DNA of 64,000 nucleotides, taken from positions 9,893,501 through 9,957,500 of the forward strand of contig CM027382.1 in assembly GCA_015680905.1 (NCBI GenBank), given 5' to 3'. Both the position numbers and the translations under genes were made by a program. Every line of letters begins with the position of its first letter. Position 1 is the first letter of the stretch. Source of the stretch: Coptis chinensis. Lineage: Eukaryota > Streptophyta > Magnoliopsida > Ranunculales > Ranunculaceae. Positions 35,695 through 46,600 of this stretch are shown one piece after another. The notes beneath the pieces are model-generated. The model was given only the letters and a program-made list of their open reading frames with translations. It was not told where the DNA came from and made no database searches.

Positions 35695-36694
35695 ATGGGT
35701 ATGATGAAATTGTTTGTAATAATGTTAATGGTGGTTCTAGTTAATGGGGTGAATGGGAAGAAGATATGTACGAAGGGGTGGGAATGCCAGAAGTCAGAAT
35801 ACTGTTGTAACCAGACCATAACAGATTTTTTCCAAACATACCAGTTTGAGAACTTATTCTCAAAAAGAAACTCACCAGTAGCACATGCAGCTGGGTTTTG
35901 GGATTACAGGTCATTCATAACAGCATCAGCTGAGTTTCAAGCACTTGGGTTTGGAACAACAGGTGGGAAACTAATGCAGATGAAAGAAGTATCTGCCTTT
36001 CTTGGACATGTTGGGAGTGCTACTAGTTGTGGTTATGGAGTTGCTACTGGTGGTCCATTGGCTTGGGGTTTGTGTTATAATCATGAAATGAGTCCTAGTC
36101 AATCTTATTGTAATCAAGATTATCTTTATCCGTGTACTCCTGGTGCTGAGTATTATGGCAGGGGTGCTCTCCTTGTTTACTGGTATGTAGCAAGATTATT
36201 TTTTTCTCTCTTAGATCTTATTTTCCTTGATTTTAGATCTAAATTTTAGGAATGGCAAATGTTGATTTTGATGTTTTAGGAACTACAATTATGGTACAAT
36301 TGGGGAGGGATTAAAGGCAGATCTGTTGAATCACCCGGAATATTTGGAACAGAACGCTACTTTGGCATTCCGAGCTGCTATGTGGAGGTGGATGAATCCA
36401 ATGAAAAAGAAGCAGCCTTCAGCCCACGATGTGTTTGTTGGTAACTGGAAACCCACCAAAAATGACACCTTGGCCAAAAGACTTCCTGGCTTTGGCACCA
36501 CGATGAACGTTCTTTATGGTGATCAGACATGCGGTCAGGGTGAAATTGATCCCATGAACAACATTATCTCCCATTATCAATATTACCTTGATCTCATGGG
36601 TGTTGGAAGAGAAGAGGCTGGACCCCATGAAGTTCTGGCGTGCGCCGACCAAGTACCGTTCAACCCATCATCGCCAACATCTGCAACCACCTAA
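35695..36694 (+). CDS. Chitinase-like protein, GH19 family, CTL1/CTL2 type
   Basis: This secreted GH19-fold protein of 300 residues comes from two exons (35695-36182 and 36280-36694; donor TG|GTATGT, acceptor TTTTAG|G). Residues 1-21 form a hydrophobic signal peptide ending near VNG. The mature part has paired cysteines (CTKGWECQKSEYCC), FWDYRSFITASAEF, GPLAWGLCYN, YYGRGALLVYWNYNYG, WMNPMKKKQPSAHDV and GFGTTMNVLYG. In active chitinases the first acid is Glu in SHETTGG; here the aligned stretch is GSATSCG with Ala109, while the second acid aligns with Glu131 (NHEM). This fits the CTL1/POM1 group, which lacks chitinase activity and works in cell-wall assembly and cellulose organisation in Arabidopsis. 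The second start (residue 4) is also possible. No breaks are seen. Confidence 0.93.
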
Positions 36695-37673
36695 TAAGCT
36701 ATGTATGCAGATAGTGTGGATGGTAGTAAGACCCCCTACCGGAATACATCAATAAAGCAGTGAAAAGGATGCTCCTTTAAGTTGGTTTGAATCAATACAA
36801 GTAGAACTTTGAATTGGTTGTTCGTTGCCACAGATTTGTGGCGGTTCCCCCCATTGCTTTGTTAGTATGATGAAAATGTTAAGCTACTCTTGAACATCTT
36901 GTAATTGTGTATTGTAATACTATTTTGTTACGAGGTCCAGTTGTTTGATAAAGACCATGTTCCTTGCAATGTATCATAATTTTGTCATTTCATTTTGCAT
37001 AGGCTTTTCTCAGACTCTCGTACCAACCAGGTTATTACTTCCTTTGCTAGTACTTTACAATGTTGAACAAGTGGGAGAACTTCTGTTCACAGATTATTGT
37101 CAATACTAGAAATATATTTCAGTTTTGTGGATTTGGGTACTTGCTTATACAGTCGACTGAGCTAATCGACCCAGGGGTGTAAGAAAGATTAGTAACTTGT
37201 TAGGTTGCCTGGTTAGCTACTTAGCTATTGCTTCATTCCGAAAGCACCAGCCGTTGGGAGGAAGGTAGCCAATTAGCCATACATATCAATCGCTGTGAGC
37301 TTAACCAGGCGCCAAGGCGTATATGCGTACACATTAAACAACATCCTTGAGGTTGGTACACGCCCAACAACACTCAAATGAATTGCTAAGACAACAATGA
37401 AACTTTACACATCGATCTCTCACTCGAGTAGGGCTATGCAATAATCGGGTAGTGGGGATCCCCATCCCAGTAACCGTTAAGTGGAAAAGTTGTGCAATGG
37501 AAGTTGGTAGCGTATGGCACCCTTCCGCTATGATGAAGGCATGAAGCCAGACCATTTTCATTTTTAGACAACTATGTCGTTTACTCGGCGTAATATGAGA
37601 AAGACAACTCAACCTGAAAATTCTATGTTTATTCAGAGGATACCAGGTCAAGAACAAAGTCACTAAAATCTAT
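36695..37673. other. Convergent 3' region between the chitinase-like and UPF0496 genes
   Basis: It holds the 3' UTRs of two genes that face each other. No gene is visible. At 37430-37477 a short repeat (GGCTATGCAATAATCGGGTAGTGGGGATCC...AACCGTT) matches, in inverse orientation, the segment at 27824-27863. A perfect palindrome TGGGGATCCCCA lies inside it. Confidence 0.45.
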
Positions 37674-38837
37674 TCAAGCTATAACTTCAGTTTCAGTTTC
37701 ACTATTTGGGACATTTATAATCCTCCGTTGCACCACTGCCCTTGCTTGACGAATGTTCCTGCTATAACCATCAACACATTCCCCCAGCTCGTCTACATTT
37801 TTGGTGAAGATATCGACCTTATTCTCAATGTCTTTGATGACCAACAGAATGTCACTGTCCTTTCCAAGAGCAAGATTATCATCAATCTGCCTAAGAAAAT
37901 CTGCCATCTCTATCTCCAGTCCCTCCACCAGAACTCTGATAATATCCAAATCTCGGATTGCGATGCAGGTCCCCGCCTGCATTGAGCTCACAATTTCCCT
38001 CTGCTCCTGGACTGCATCCTCGAACCCCTTAAACAATCGCTTGAACCAGTTCTCAGTTGGAATAACGGATACTGCTGCTCCTAGTGCTGCCACCATTGCA
38101 GTCACCAAATGAGGAGCTGTAATTGCCGAAGCTACAATCGAACATACCAACACTGTGACAACCGTCGCTGCAAATATTATATTTGCCGTTTTTTTCAATG
38201 ACTTGACTCTTTTCATCTTCTTATCTAACTGAATTCTCTGGGCCTGCAGTCTTTGTAACATCTGCAAGTGTTCACAATAAACTATTTCGAACGATTTCAG
38301 TAGCTCTTCTGTAAAATTGACCTCTGAAGATCTGAACCAGCCCAAGTCTTCAATTGCCTTGTTGTAATCATCCTCTCCTGGTACAGCTTCTGACAGCCTT
38401 CGAAGTGCTGTACGGAGTATTATCTGCTTATACTTTGCCTCAGTCAAGAATTTTTCAAGACTGTTGCAAAATTCCATGGTGTGAAGGCTCGTTTGGTAGT
38501 AGTCTTCAACAAGAGAGAAGAGCTCTGGATTCTTCCATACATCCTTCTTGCTAGCAAGTATGATCCCAACAACTTGTTGATCTGTTTCAACCATGCAGCC
38601 TGTTACTTCTTTAAGCAAATCCAGAGAGCAAGAGTTGGGCTTATGAACATCGGCAACCAAAGCATTAATGGCTCGGGTTGTTCGGGACTGCAACTCACTG
38701 TCGAACTTGCGGACATCTTGATCAGTTTGGCAGGCATCTTGATATGTAAGTAGCTCCTCTGTCGAAAGCTGGACGTGTGAAAGTTGTTCCCTTGGACTTA
38801 CAGCACTAGTCCCAGTGTTACTCCATTGATTTCCCAT
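37674..38837 (-). CDS. UPF0496 (DUF677, At14a-like) membrane-associated protein
   Basis: A single exon of 387 codons, close to the usual 360-390 for UPF0496 proteins. The start at 38837 (MGNQ) is the only good upstream Met, and the MGN N-terminus could be myristoylated (Gly2). Much of the protein is predicted helix. Residues about 190-216 look like a coiled coil (CEHLQMLQRLQAQRIQLDKKMKRVK). Two hydrophobic segments follow (about 217-239, IIFAATVVTVLVCSIVASAI, and about 243-260), then NWFKRLFKGFEDAVQEQREIV and a helical C-terminus. The family includes At14a, reported to link the plasma membrane with the wall and cytoskeleton, but the biochemical role of most members is unknown. The gene is convergent with the chitinase-like gene. 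Nothing is broken. Confidence 0.9.
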   Translation of the reverse strand: MGNQWSNTGTSAVSPREQLSHVQLSTEELLTYQDACQTDQDVRKFDSELQSRTTRAINALVADVHKPNSCSLDLLKEVTGCMVETDQQVVGIILASKKDVWKNPELFSLVEDYYQTSLHTMEFCNSLEKFLTEAKYKQIILRTALRRLSEAVPGEDDYNKAIEDLGWFRSSEVNFTEELLKSFEIVYCEHLQMLQRLQAQRIQLDKKMKRVKSLKKTANIIFAATVVTVLVCSIVASAITAPHLVTAMVAALGAAVSVIPTENWFKRLFKGFEDAVQEQREIVSSMQAGTCIAIRDLDIIRVLVEGLEIEMADFLRQIDDNLALGKDSDILLVIKDIENKVDIFTKNVDELGECVDGYSRNIRQARAVVQRRIINVPNSETETEVIA

Positions 38838-40623
38838 CTTCTAACCTCTCTTCTTTAGCAACCAGTGAAGCTTGGGAGCTTGGGGTTAGTCAATGGAAGT
38901 TTTGGTATCAGATGAATAAGCCAAAAAAGAGAAGAAAAATAAACTTTTATTTGCATGGTGGAGACATGGAGGTAAAAGAGCATATAGTAGTGGGGGCTGC
39001 TGGGTAGGATCCTATGAGTTTGACATTTGAGATGCCCGGTCAGGAATAGTGTTGAAATGGTTACAGAATTGAGTCAATCCTCACTGTGTACGCATTTTCT
39101 TTTTTCGATAGGAACTATGTACGCATTTTCTAAGAAGCTAGCACTCGGTGGTGATTTGGTTGAGATGGAATTGGTATGGCCATGAATGTTGACTTTATTC
39201 ATTTATTTTTACACCAAAGGATCTGCCTAGAAGATTTGACATTATGTATTTTCAGTGGTCCGTGTATCAAACTAATAACTAAGAAGCTCAGTATGTCCGC
39301 CAAGGAGGATAAAGGGAAAAATTTACATGAGAAATTAATGCAGGTCAGGGTCTGCCTTAACCCTAAATTATGTTCTAAATAAAAACTAATAATTAAGAAT
39401 CAATCATAAGCAGAAGATAAAAGTTTGAAACAAAGTTCAATTGCGTACTACGTGATTTATGCAGACGTTTTACAAGTTGATTCCCAAGTAAAATACTCAT
39501 CTCAGCTATCACACAGGGACCTTTCAATTTCATTTCATTTCCACATTTTACTAATTTCCAATCAAGTGAATATCAAATATGAAATATTTGCATAACCAGT
39601 TACAAGAATAAGATACCGGTGTATAGCCAGCATTGTTGTGAATGGTAGAAATGGATTTGTGATCCACCAAACATTTCACCCTAGTAACATTCTGTATCCA
39701 AAGCAAAATAATCTTCTAATTGGCAATGTGCCGCAATGACGTGGACGACTTTGATGAACTATGCCTTGTCAGATTAATTAACATAATGCGACCCAACTGG
39801 ATGCAACTATTCACTAATGATCTACCACAACCCCACCAAGAATAGCATAAGAAAATCAGATGAATAGATAGGCCTTTATCTAAGCTCTGCGCCGAGGCAA
39901 CGACCACACTTGTAGAAGCCAGCAGTGAAGGCATTTTAAATTGGAGCACAACTAAGGATCACTGGCCTATAGCTTATCCTGGAGACAGCACAAGAATCCA
40001 TCAACAAAGAAACCCCACTTGCTCGAGCAAACGCCAAACCAGATAGGCGTATTATCTTGGGCGGAGGGGCCATCAAGATAACGAACCGTGAATCAGGCTA
40101 TCTTTCCACGGACATACTTATCAGTAGCCAAAAGACCTTCAGTTTAAGAGTAGGTAAGGCTCAATGGTCTCTACAGTAGAAGTCCTATGTCATCTTTTAT
40201 TCTGTGAGGAGCCGATCTGTGAACAAAGTCCAAGGCAGAAACCAATATTAGTAAACAGTAGTCATTGGAGACTAGGAGGAAGAGAACAACCTGCTTGCTT
40301 ACGTTATCAATTTTTACCTCTTGAAGGGGGCTAATAGAGGCGGTCTCATGAAGCGTCAATGATGAAATGATATTTCCAGAGTTACCTTCTTTTGTCCATA
40401 AGTACTTTAGATAGTAAGGCAGCCAAAAGATTAGCACAAGTAACGAGACAATCACACATGTGTGATAAAATTAGACGGTCAGTAGTTGGAGGTAGCAATC
40501 ACTCTGACAGATTTCACCTTCGCCTACGCTCTCCAGGCTCAGAGCAGACATATATGAAAATTTACGCTTATATTTCAGATAAATGGATGCAAACTTTAAA
40601 CTGGAGGGGAAATGGCCAATAAT
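38838..40623. other. Region upstream of UPF0496 and downstream of the TFIIIC-subunit gene
   Basis: It contains the promoter side of the UPF0496 gene and the 3' UTR of the long minus-strand gene. No other coding exon or mobile element was recognised; short open frames at 39176-39382 and 39716-39949 have no family resemblance. Confidence 0.45.
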
Positions 40624-43600
40624 TCACACTGGCAGTGCAGAAAGTAAAAACTCTGGCTGCAGTCTCTGAAGTAGTACACCACAAAAAGGACACAGGGGTC
40701 TTGACAATAGAATGTATGCCATTGGAGATTTTAGATCCAAAGGAAGTTTGGATATTGTAAAGAGACACTGAGGTGCCAGTTGACAAGCTGATCTCCGGCA
40801 GCAGATACAGTACCACAGTGGAGTAGTAGGGCAAACCTGCATAGATACAGCACAGCGTACTAGTTTATGCCTTTGGACTCCATTATTGCAACTTTCACCA
40901 ACACAAGAAGCGGTTTCTGGAGATCCAAAAGGAACTGAAGCAGAACAAAATCTACATTGCTCTTCTGCAACATATCCACAGATGGAATGGAGTCTGCCCA
41001 AAAGAAAGAGATGAGGAAAAAGGAAAAATAATTTACAGTTTAAGAGTAAAATTATATTATTGCTATTGAAGAAGAAAGTTGAGAGAGAAAAGAGAGTTCG
41101 GCTCAGTTAGTTTCGGCCTCCTAAATAAAAATAGACTGTTTACAATATAGAAAACCTCAAAAAAAATCCGGGTTGTGGGGTTACCTATCTACGGCTTACA
41201 AGAACTCTAACATTAAGGATATCATATATTTTTGCAGTTATGCCACTAAGACCCCAAAAAATTCACCAATGCCATTGCAATTGAATAAACCTTAAAACGT
41301 CATCATAATGTAGGAAAACTGAAATAATTAGCATCAAAAGTAATTAAAGAGAGAGGTCCTTCTCTATAGGAATGAGATGTGCATAATATGTATACACTTA
41401 AATTTACAAATGCTCATCTCTAACTATTGCATCACTCAAAGGTTATGCTTGTGAGGTACTAACTTTATAGTGTAATCGAGCAGCGAGTATGTTTCCCTAG
41501 TATACTTTTAAACAAGAGTAGAAACTTTTATCTCTATCCTTTTCCTTGTCGAATTGTTTATAAATTTTTCCTTTCTTGTCAGAGTTTTGATTTTTGTAGA
41601 TCAGCCTTTTGTTGTGATTTCGCATCGAGAATTCTTTGCAGATCAAGAGATGCCAAAAGGGCTTCTCACTTCCCAAGAAAATTCTCCTATATATACATAT
41701 AAACGCTGATTCATAAAGAATACACAAGGAAAACACTTTGAATTGAAGATTAACAAGGTAAAAAGGCTTTTGTTACTACTTGATACTGCAAATTCCAAAG
41801 TACACAGTATTTTCAAGATGAATTACGTTGAGAATAACATGGAAAGATTAAGAAGAAGAAAACTTAAGGCAGGAAATATACCTCTTGCCAAGTTTTTTAA
41901 TTTTTGATGCAAGGAGTTTAAGTGGATCCTGTACCCCACCAGGGCTGGTTGCTATCCACTGTTCCATCTGTGCAATGCCAACTGGGAGCCATTGTCTACC
42001 AACTGCGACATTTGTGGCAGAAAAAGATGCTTGCCATAAAACAACTGCAAAATTAAATGCTACAAGCCTTTCTCGCAGTTCTCTTTCACTGCTATCAAGA
42101 ACATTATTCCACAGATTCAGATGCTCATCTTCAACACCAACACCTTCCAAATCGTACATTTCGCTGTTATGTATATCCACCTTAAGTCCAGATAGTACAA
42201 AACGCCTGCAGATCACATTGAGAAGGTGCAACTGACGAGAAGGAAGTTTAGATGTTATTTGTGAGACATGGAACAACATTTTTTTCATAGATGAACCCGC
42301 ATCACAGCCTCCACACCAACTTGAGATCCATTTCATCATTATGCAAAGTTCATAACTTTTTGCAGAATGCTTAATAGCTAAGAACGATGCTATGACATCC
42401 CAAATAACCAGAGGTTTATCAACACATTCATACTGCTTTAGAGACCACAAAATGTTAGACTCCCAGCACACCATTTCACCTTCAGAAAAATCAGGACATC
42501 TTTCAGCACCAAACTCAAGGCATCTTTCAGGTGAAGGTCCTAGTTGTTGCCCACCTATCAAGAAGAACTCAAGACCTGCCTTTTGAGTCCTGCAAGTGTT
42601 GAAATGGAAAAAAAACTTAAAGATTTTTTTTTCTTGCAAAGGTACAAAACATTGGTGCAAGTAAAAAGTTTTCAAATCTGCAGGCGAAAAGTGAAACAAC
42701 CGGCACTATTATTGAAGTTATGAAAATACAATATAGCAATAAAAAACTTCACCACATTATCGATTGGTGCCACTTTGGCAGAGTAATATCTATGCAGAGA
42801 ACATTACCTGACTTCATACATTGGATCTAGAAGATCAATATCAAAGCCATGAACCTGAAAAGATCAGATATATATATGTTACCTCTTGAAAAAATGGCAT
42901 GTAACATTATAAGTTAAAGGGAGATGAACTCGTGAAAGAGGACTTGATGAGGCAAAGATATCATCGCTGATTAGCTCATCATCCCTCTAACCCCCTTTCC
43001 TTGGTCAAAAACTCAAAATGAATGATGTAAGGAAGTAAGTTGCAAAGGCTGGCTTTCATACCCCGCGTACATTAGAGAGAGAGAGAGAGAGGAAGGGGGT
43101 TAAGAAAAAGAGCATCCGAGTTCCTAAACAGCACAAGCAAATTACAAGGCTGTGTTCAAATGATTCTACTGCCAACTTCCAACAAATCTGAAGATTTATT
43201 TCTCAAGTTGAAAGCCACATCTTGGAAGCTTGAAACCCTCTGCATACCATGGATTTTACATAGAATACTCTAGAGCATGCTCAAACATAACTTAACATGT
43301 GTCCATGTATGTTATCCCCCCCCCCCCCCCCCCAACACACACACACACAAATCAAAACAGAGAAAGTAAGAAAACAGAAGAGATTATAAATGAGAAAAGC
43401 TGTGTTGCACGGGTACGAGTGTCCAATTTGGACACTGGTACGGAGATTTGGACACAACATGGTCTAAAAAGCAGATACGCGGACACGGCTAATATTTATT
43501 TTAATTTTAATTTTTTTATTAGAAAAACTATTTGGCAATAAGGTTATTGAAAATATAAGTAAAATTATGTGGTTATAGGATCTCAATTCTAATATTTTAT

Positions 43601-46600
43601 GTTTCTGTGGGTCATATCTTATAAAAGATACATTATCCTACACCTCTTACTATAGAAGTGTAGGTGTCGTATCTGGGTCGTGTGTCAGCGTCCGACACGC
43701 CGACACGGGAGTGTCGGACACGGCGACACGAGACACAACAGAAAATATGAAGTACCCATGCAACAGAGGAGAAAAGTGAGGAAAATAGGGAGCCTGAAGA
43801 GAAGATGGGAAAGGAAAGCCCCACTATTACTATAAATTAGTTAAATTAGACAGCATAGGTTACATATAAAAGGTACCTAGGGAAGCAAAGATATATGAGA
43901 ACTACAAAAAAAAGACCCTTCAAAACTTGGATCTGGAAATATATTTATGCAGAACAGGACCAACTGCATCAAAATTTAAAAGACTAGGTCCAATTAAAAG
44001 GCATGAAAAAAAAATGCATGATAAGATTCCTACCACAGTGAGAACCAAGTTTCCAGGTGATAGGGCAAGGCCAAAGCAGGAATCAGATGCTTGGGGAAGC
44101 TGCAAAAGGAGATTCTCTTTGTGAGCAAACGAGAAGAAAGGCTCAAAGTAGGACAGCAAGAAGCATTACATCATACATTAACAGAGCTCTGAAGGACAAA
44201 AGAATTAGAAGGGATTGGAGCTTCATAAAGAGATCCTCCATGGAGAATCCAGCTACGCAGGGAATCATCCTGAAATCATATAAATGGTGAAATTTTATTA
44301 TTATAATTTTTTTTTGCTCGGTAAAGATGAAATCTCATTAAATATGAAAAGAAAGTAGGCCGAGAAAGCCTACTATTACAAAGAAACAAAATAAAACTAA
44401 AAATATAGCCACAGGAGGCTAACCCGAGAACTACAAATTATTCTACTTCTAAATACAAAAGTCTATCCCATCTCACCACAAAATACTCAAAAGGGATACT
44501 CCTAAACTCTTTAAAAATCTTAGACCACTGAAATAATAGAGCCTTAATTGATATGATAAGCTCCTGCTTAGATGCGGAAACGCCTTCAAAGTGTCGACGA
44601 TTTTGCTCAATCCAAATACCCCACAAAATAGCAAATGGTAATAAGCTCCAAAGACGATTGCCTGATGAGGTAAAAGGACCATGACCCCAACCCTTCAACA
44701 AATCCACCACTCGCCCAGGACTCACCCAATAAAAACAAGACTCTAAATGGAAAGAAGACCAAATGTTCCAAGAAAAAGGACACCCTAACAAAACATGATT
44801 TACAGATTCACCATCTATCCTACACAATAGACAATAGATAATCTTCGGAAATTTTATCAGCTTTCAATGTTTTCAAGATCACAGACAACCGTGAAAAACT
44901 AGGTAAAATGTTGAAATTTTAATAGCTTAAATTGCATTAAGGAAATAAATGCTGATACGTCACACATGAGGGTACGTGTTGAAATTTGTAACCCCAAATC
45001 ACATATCTAAAGCCTTGAATTAAAATAAATAGATCCTAGACTGCTCCACTCATAGCCAATTGGTTTTGAGTAGCATGCCCAAATTTAATACTAAGTGCAA
45101 CTTAGAAAGACTGATGCCAATAAAGATCTAAAAATTTGAAGAAATGTCTAGTAGCAGTTTCATGAACACAAAGAAAAGGGTACCAAGAAATTCAATAGTA
45201 GTTCGGATGGTATAAACACAAAGTCATGGTTGAGCCCTAACAACATTCAAAATTATAAGTTAGTATCTGGCAAATAGCCCCCCCTTATATTCTTTAGTTA
45301 ATACGTAGTAACTGAACAAGTTATTAGGAATATGATGGAACGAAAGACCAAGGAAGGGAAGAATAATGCACCAAAATGCAGGCGCTGCACCAACCGCTGG
45401 TGGTTCTTTCTTGTTGTAAGTGAATGCAACAAGGGAGTTAATGACACTCCTTAAATTGTTGTCTGTTGGAAAATAAACTTGGCTTAGGGCAAACCGATAC
45501 CATACGTTAGCAAAACCCAAAATCGTCAGGCAATATCTAATGTAGAACGACGTAGAGATGTGGAAGAAAGAGATTAGGAAATCTCGATTAGTAGAGAAGT
45601 GAAGAAAAAAAATATAAGAGATTTAGACGAACAAGAACAATAAGTAAGAAGAAGATGAAGATTTAGAGTAGAAAGATAGGTAATAACAAAGATAACTCAA
45701 TTGAGAGATTCTTGAATAATAATCAAATCATAATAATCATAATGGGTTGGTTCTTACAAACTACTAGAGAAGCCATATTTATAGATATGGTTTTTTGGAC
45801 TCTAAGCAGTGCAACTAGAAACTAATACTAATACTAATTCTAATTCGACACAAATTAAGAAATAACTTAACTACTAATTAAAACTCTTCTTAGAACCAAC
45901 TAGAGATAGGTGTCCTATCCTACATCAATATCCCCTCCCCCAACCCCATCTTCTGAGTTTTTCAGACTCTCCCTCTGCTCCCACTTCTAAAATTGGTTAA
46001 TTTCTCATATGCACTGATACATGACCCCCTCTCATACGAATTACCTCAGTAGGCATCAGAGCCTCAAACTTGCTTCTTATTTGCAAGACTTTGACTTTAA
46101 ATGCACTGCATGTCCAGCAGCTTGGAGATTGTGAAATCCGAAATGGGCCAAAGATAAACAAGGAAGTCTAAAGCTAAAAAGTTAACATCTTTACAGAGTC
46201 TATTTGTGCTAAAGAGTACATTCAACACGAGCATCATATACTTCCCATCACTGACTTTTGACATTGATAAACACCATGTCCACTTCTTTCATGCAAATAG
46301 AAGCAGAACAAAAAAAATAGCAAATAGCAGTAGGCCCACTATCTGAATGCTTATAAAAGATATGAAAAGGAAAAACAAAAGAGAAGTAAAACAATGGACT
46401 TTCTCTTTAAATACCTGGCTGCAGCTATACAGAGAGCGTCCATTAAAAGCCCAGGTTAGACCTGTTATCTGGGAATCAACAACATATAAATGTCAAATAT
46501 CGCGAATGTGACAGAAGAACATTCCACATAGCTTAAAACTTACAACTTGGATATGCGCATCATATGATCCAGAAATTTGAAATTCGCAACTTGAGATGTC

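Noticed and set aside
40171..40455. Short minus-strand open frame downstream of the TFIIIC-subunit gene
   Set aside because: It lies past the natural TGA at 40624 in the 3' region and has no domain pattern or splice context.
45260..45520. Minus-strand frame containing [10 protein letters not shown] as the missing WD exon of the TFIIIC-subunit gene
   Set aside because: A better exon with correct phase and flanking splice sites ([22 protein letters not shown]) was found at 44177-44269.
46040..46075. GGCATCAGAGCCTC as an LTR-element primer binding site
   Set aside because: It resembles the initiator-Met type site, but it is over 100 bp from the LTR remnant and on the wrong side for the minus-sense layout.
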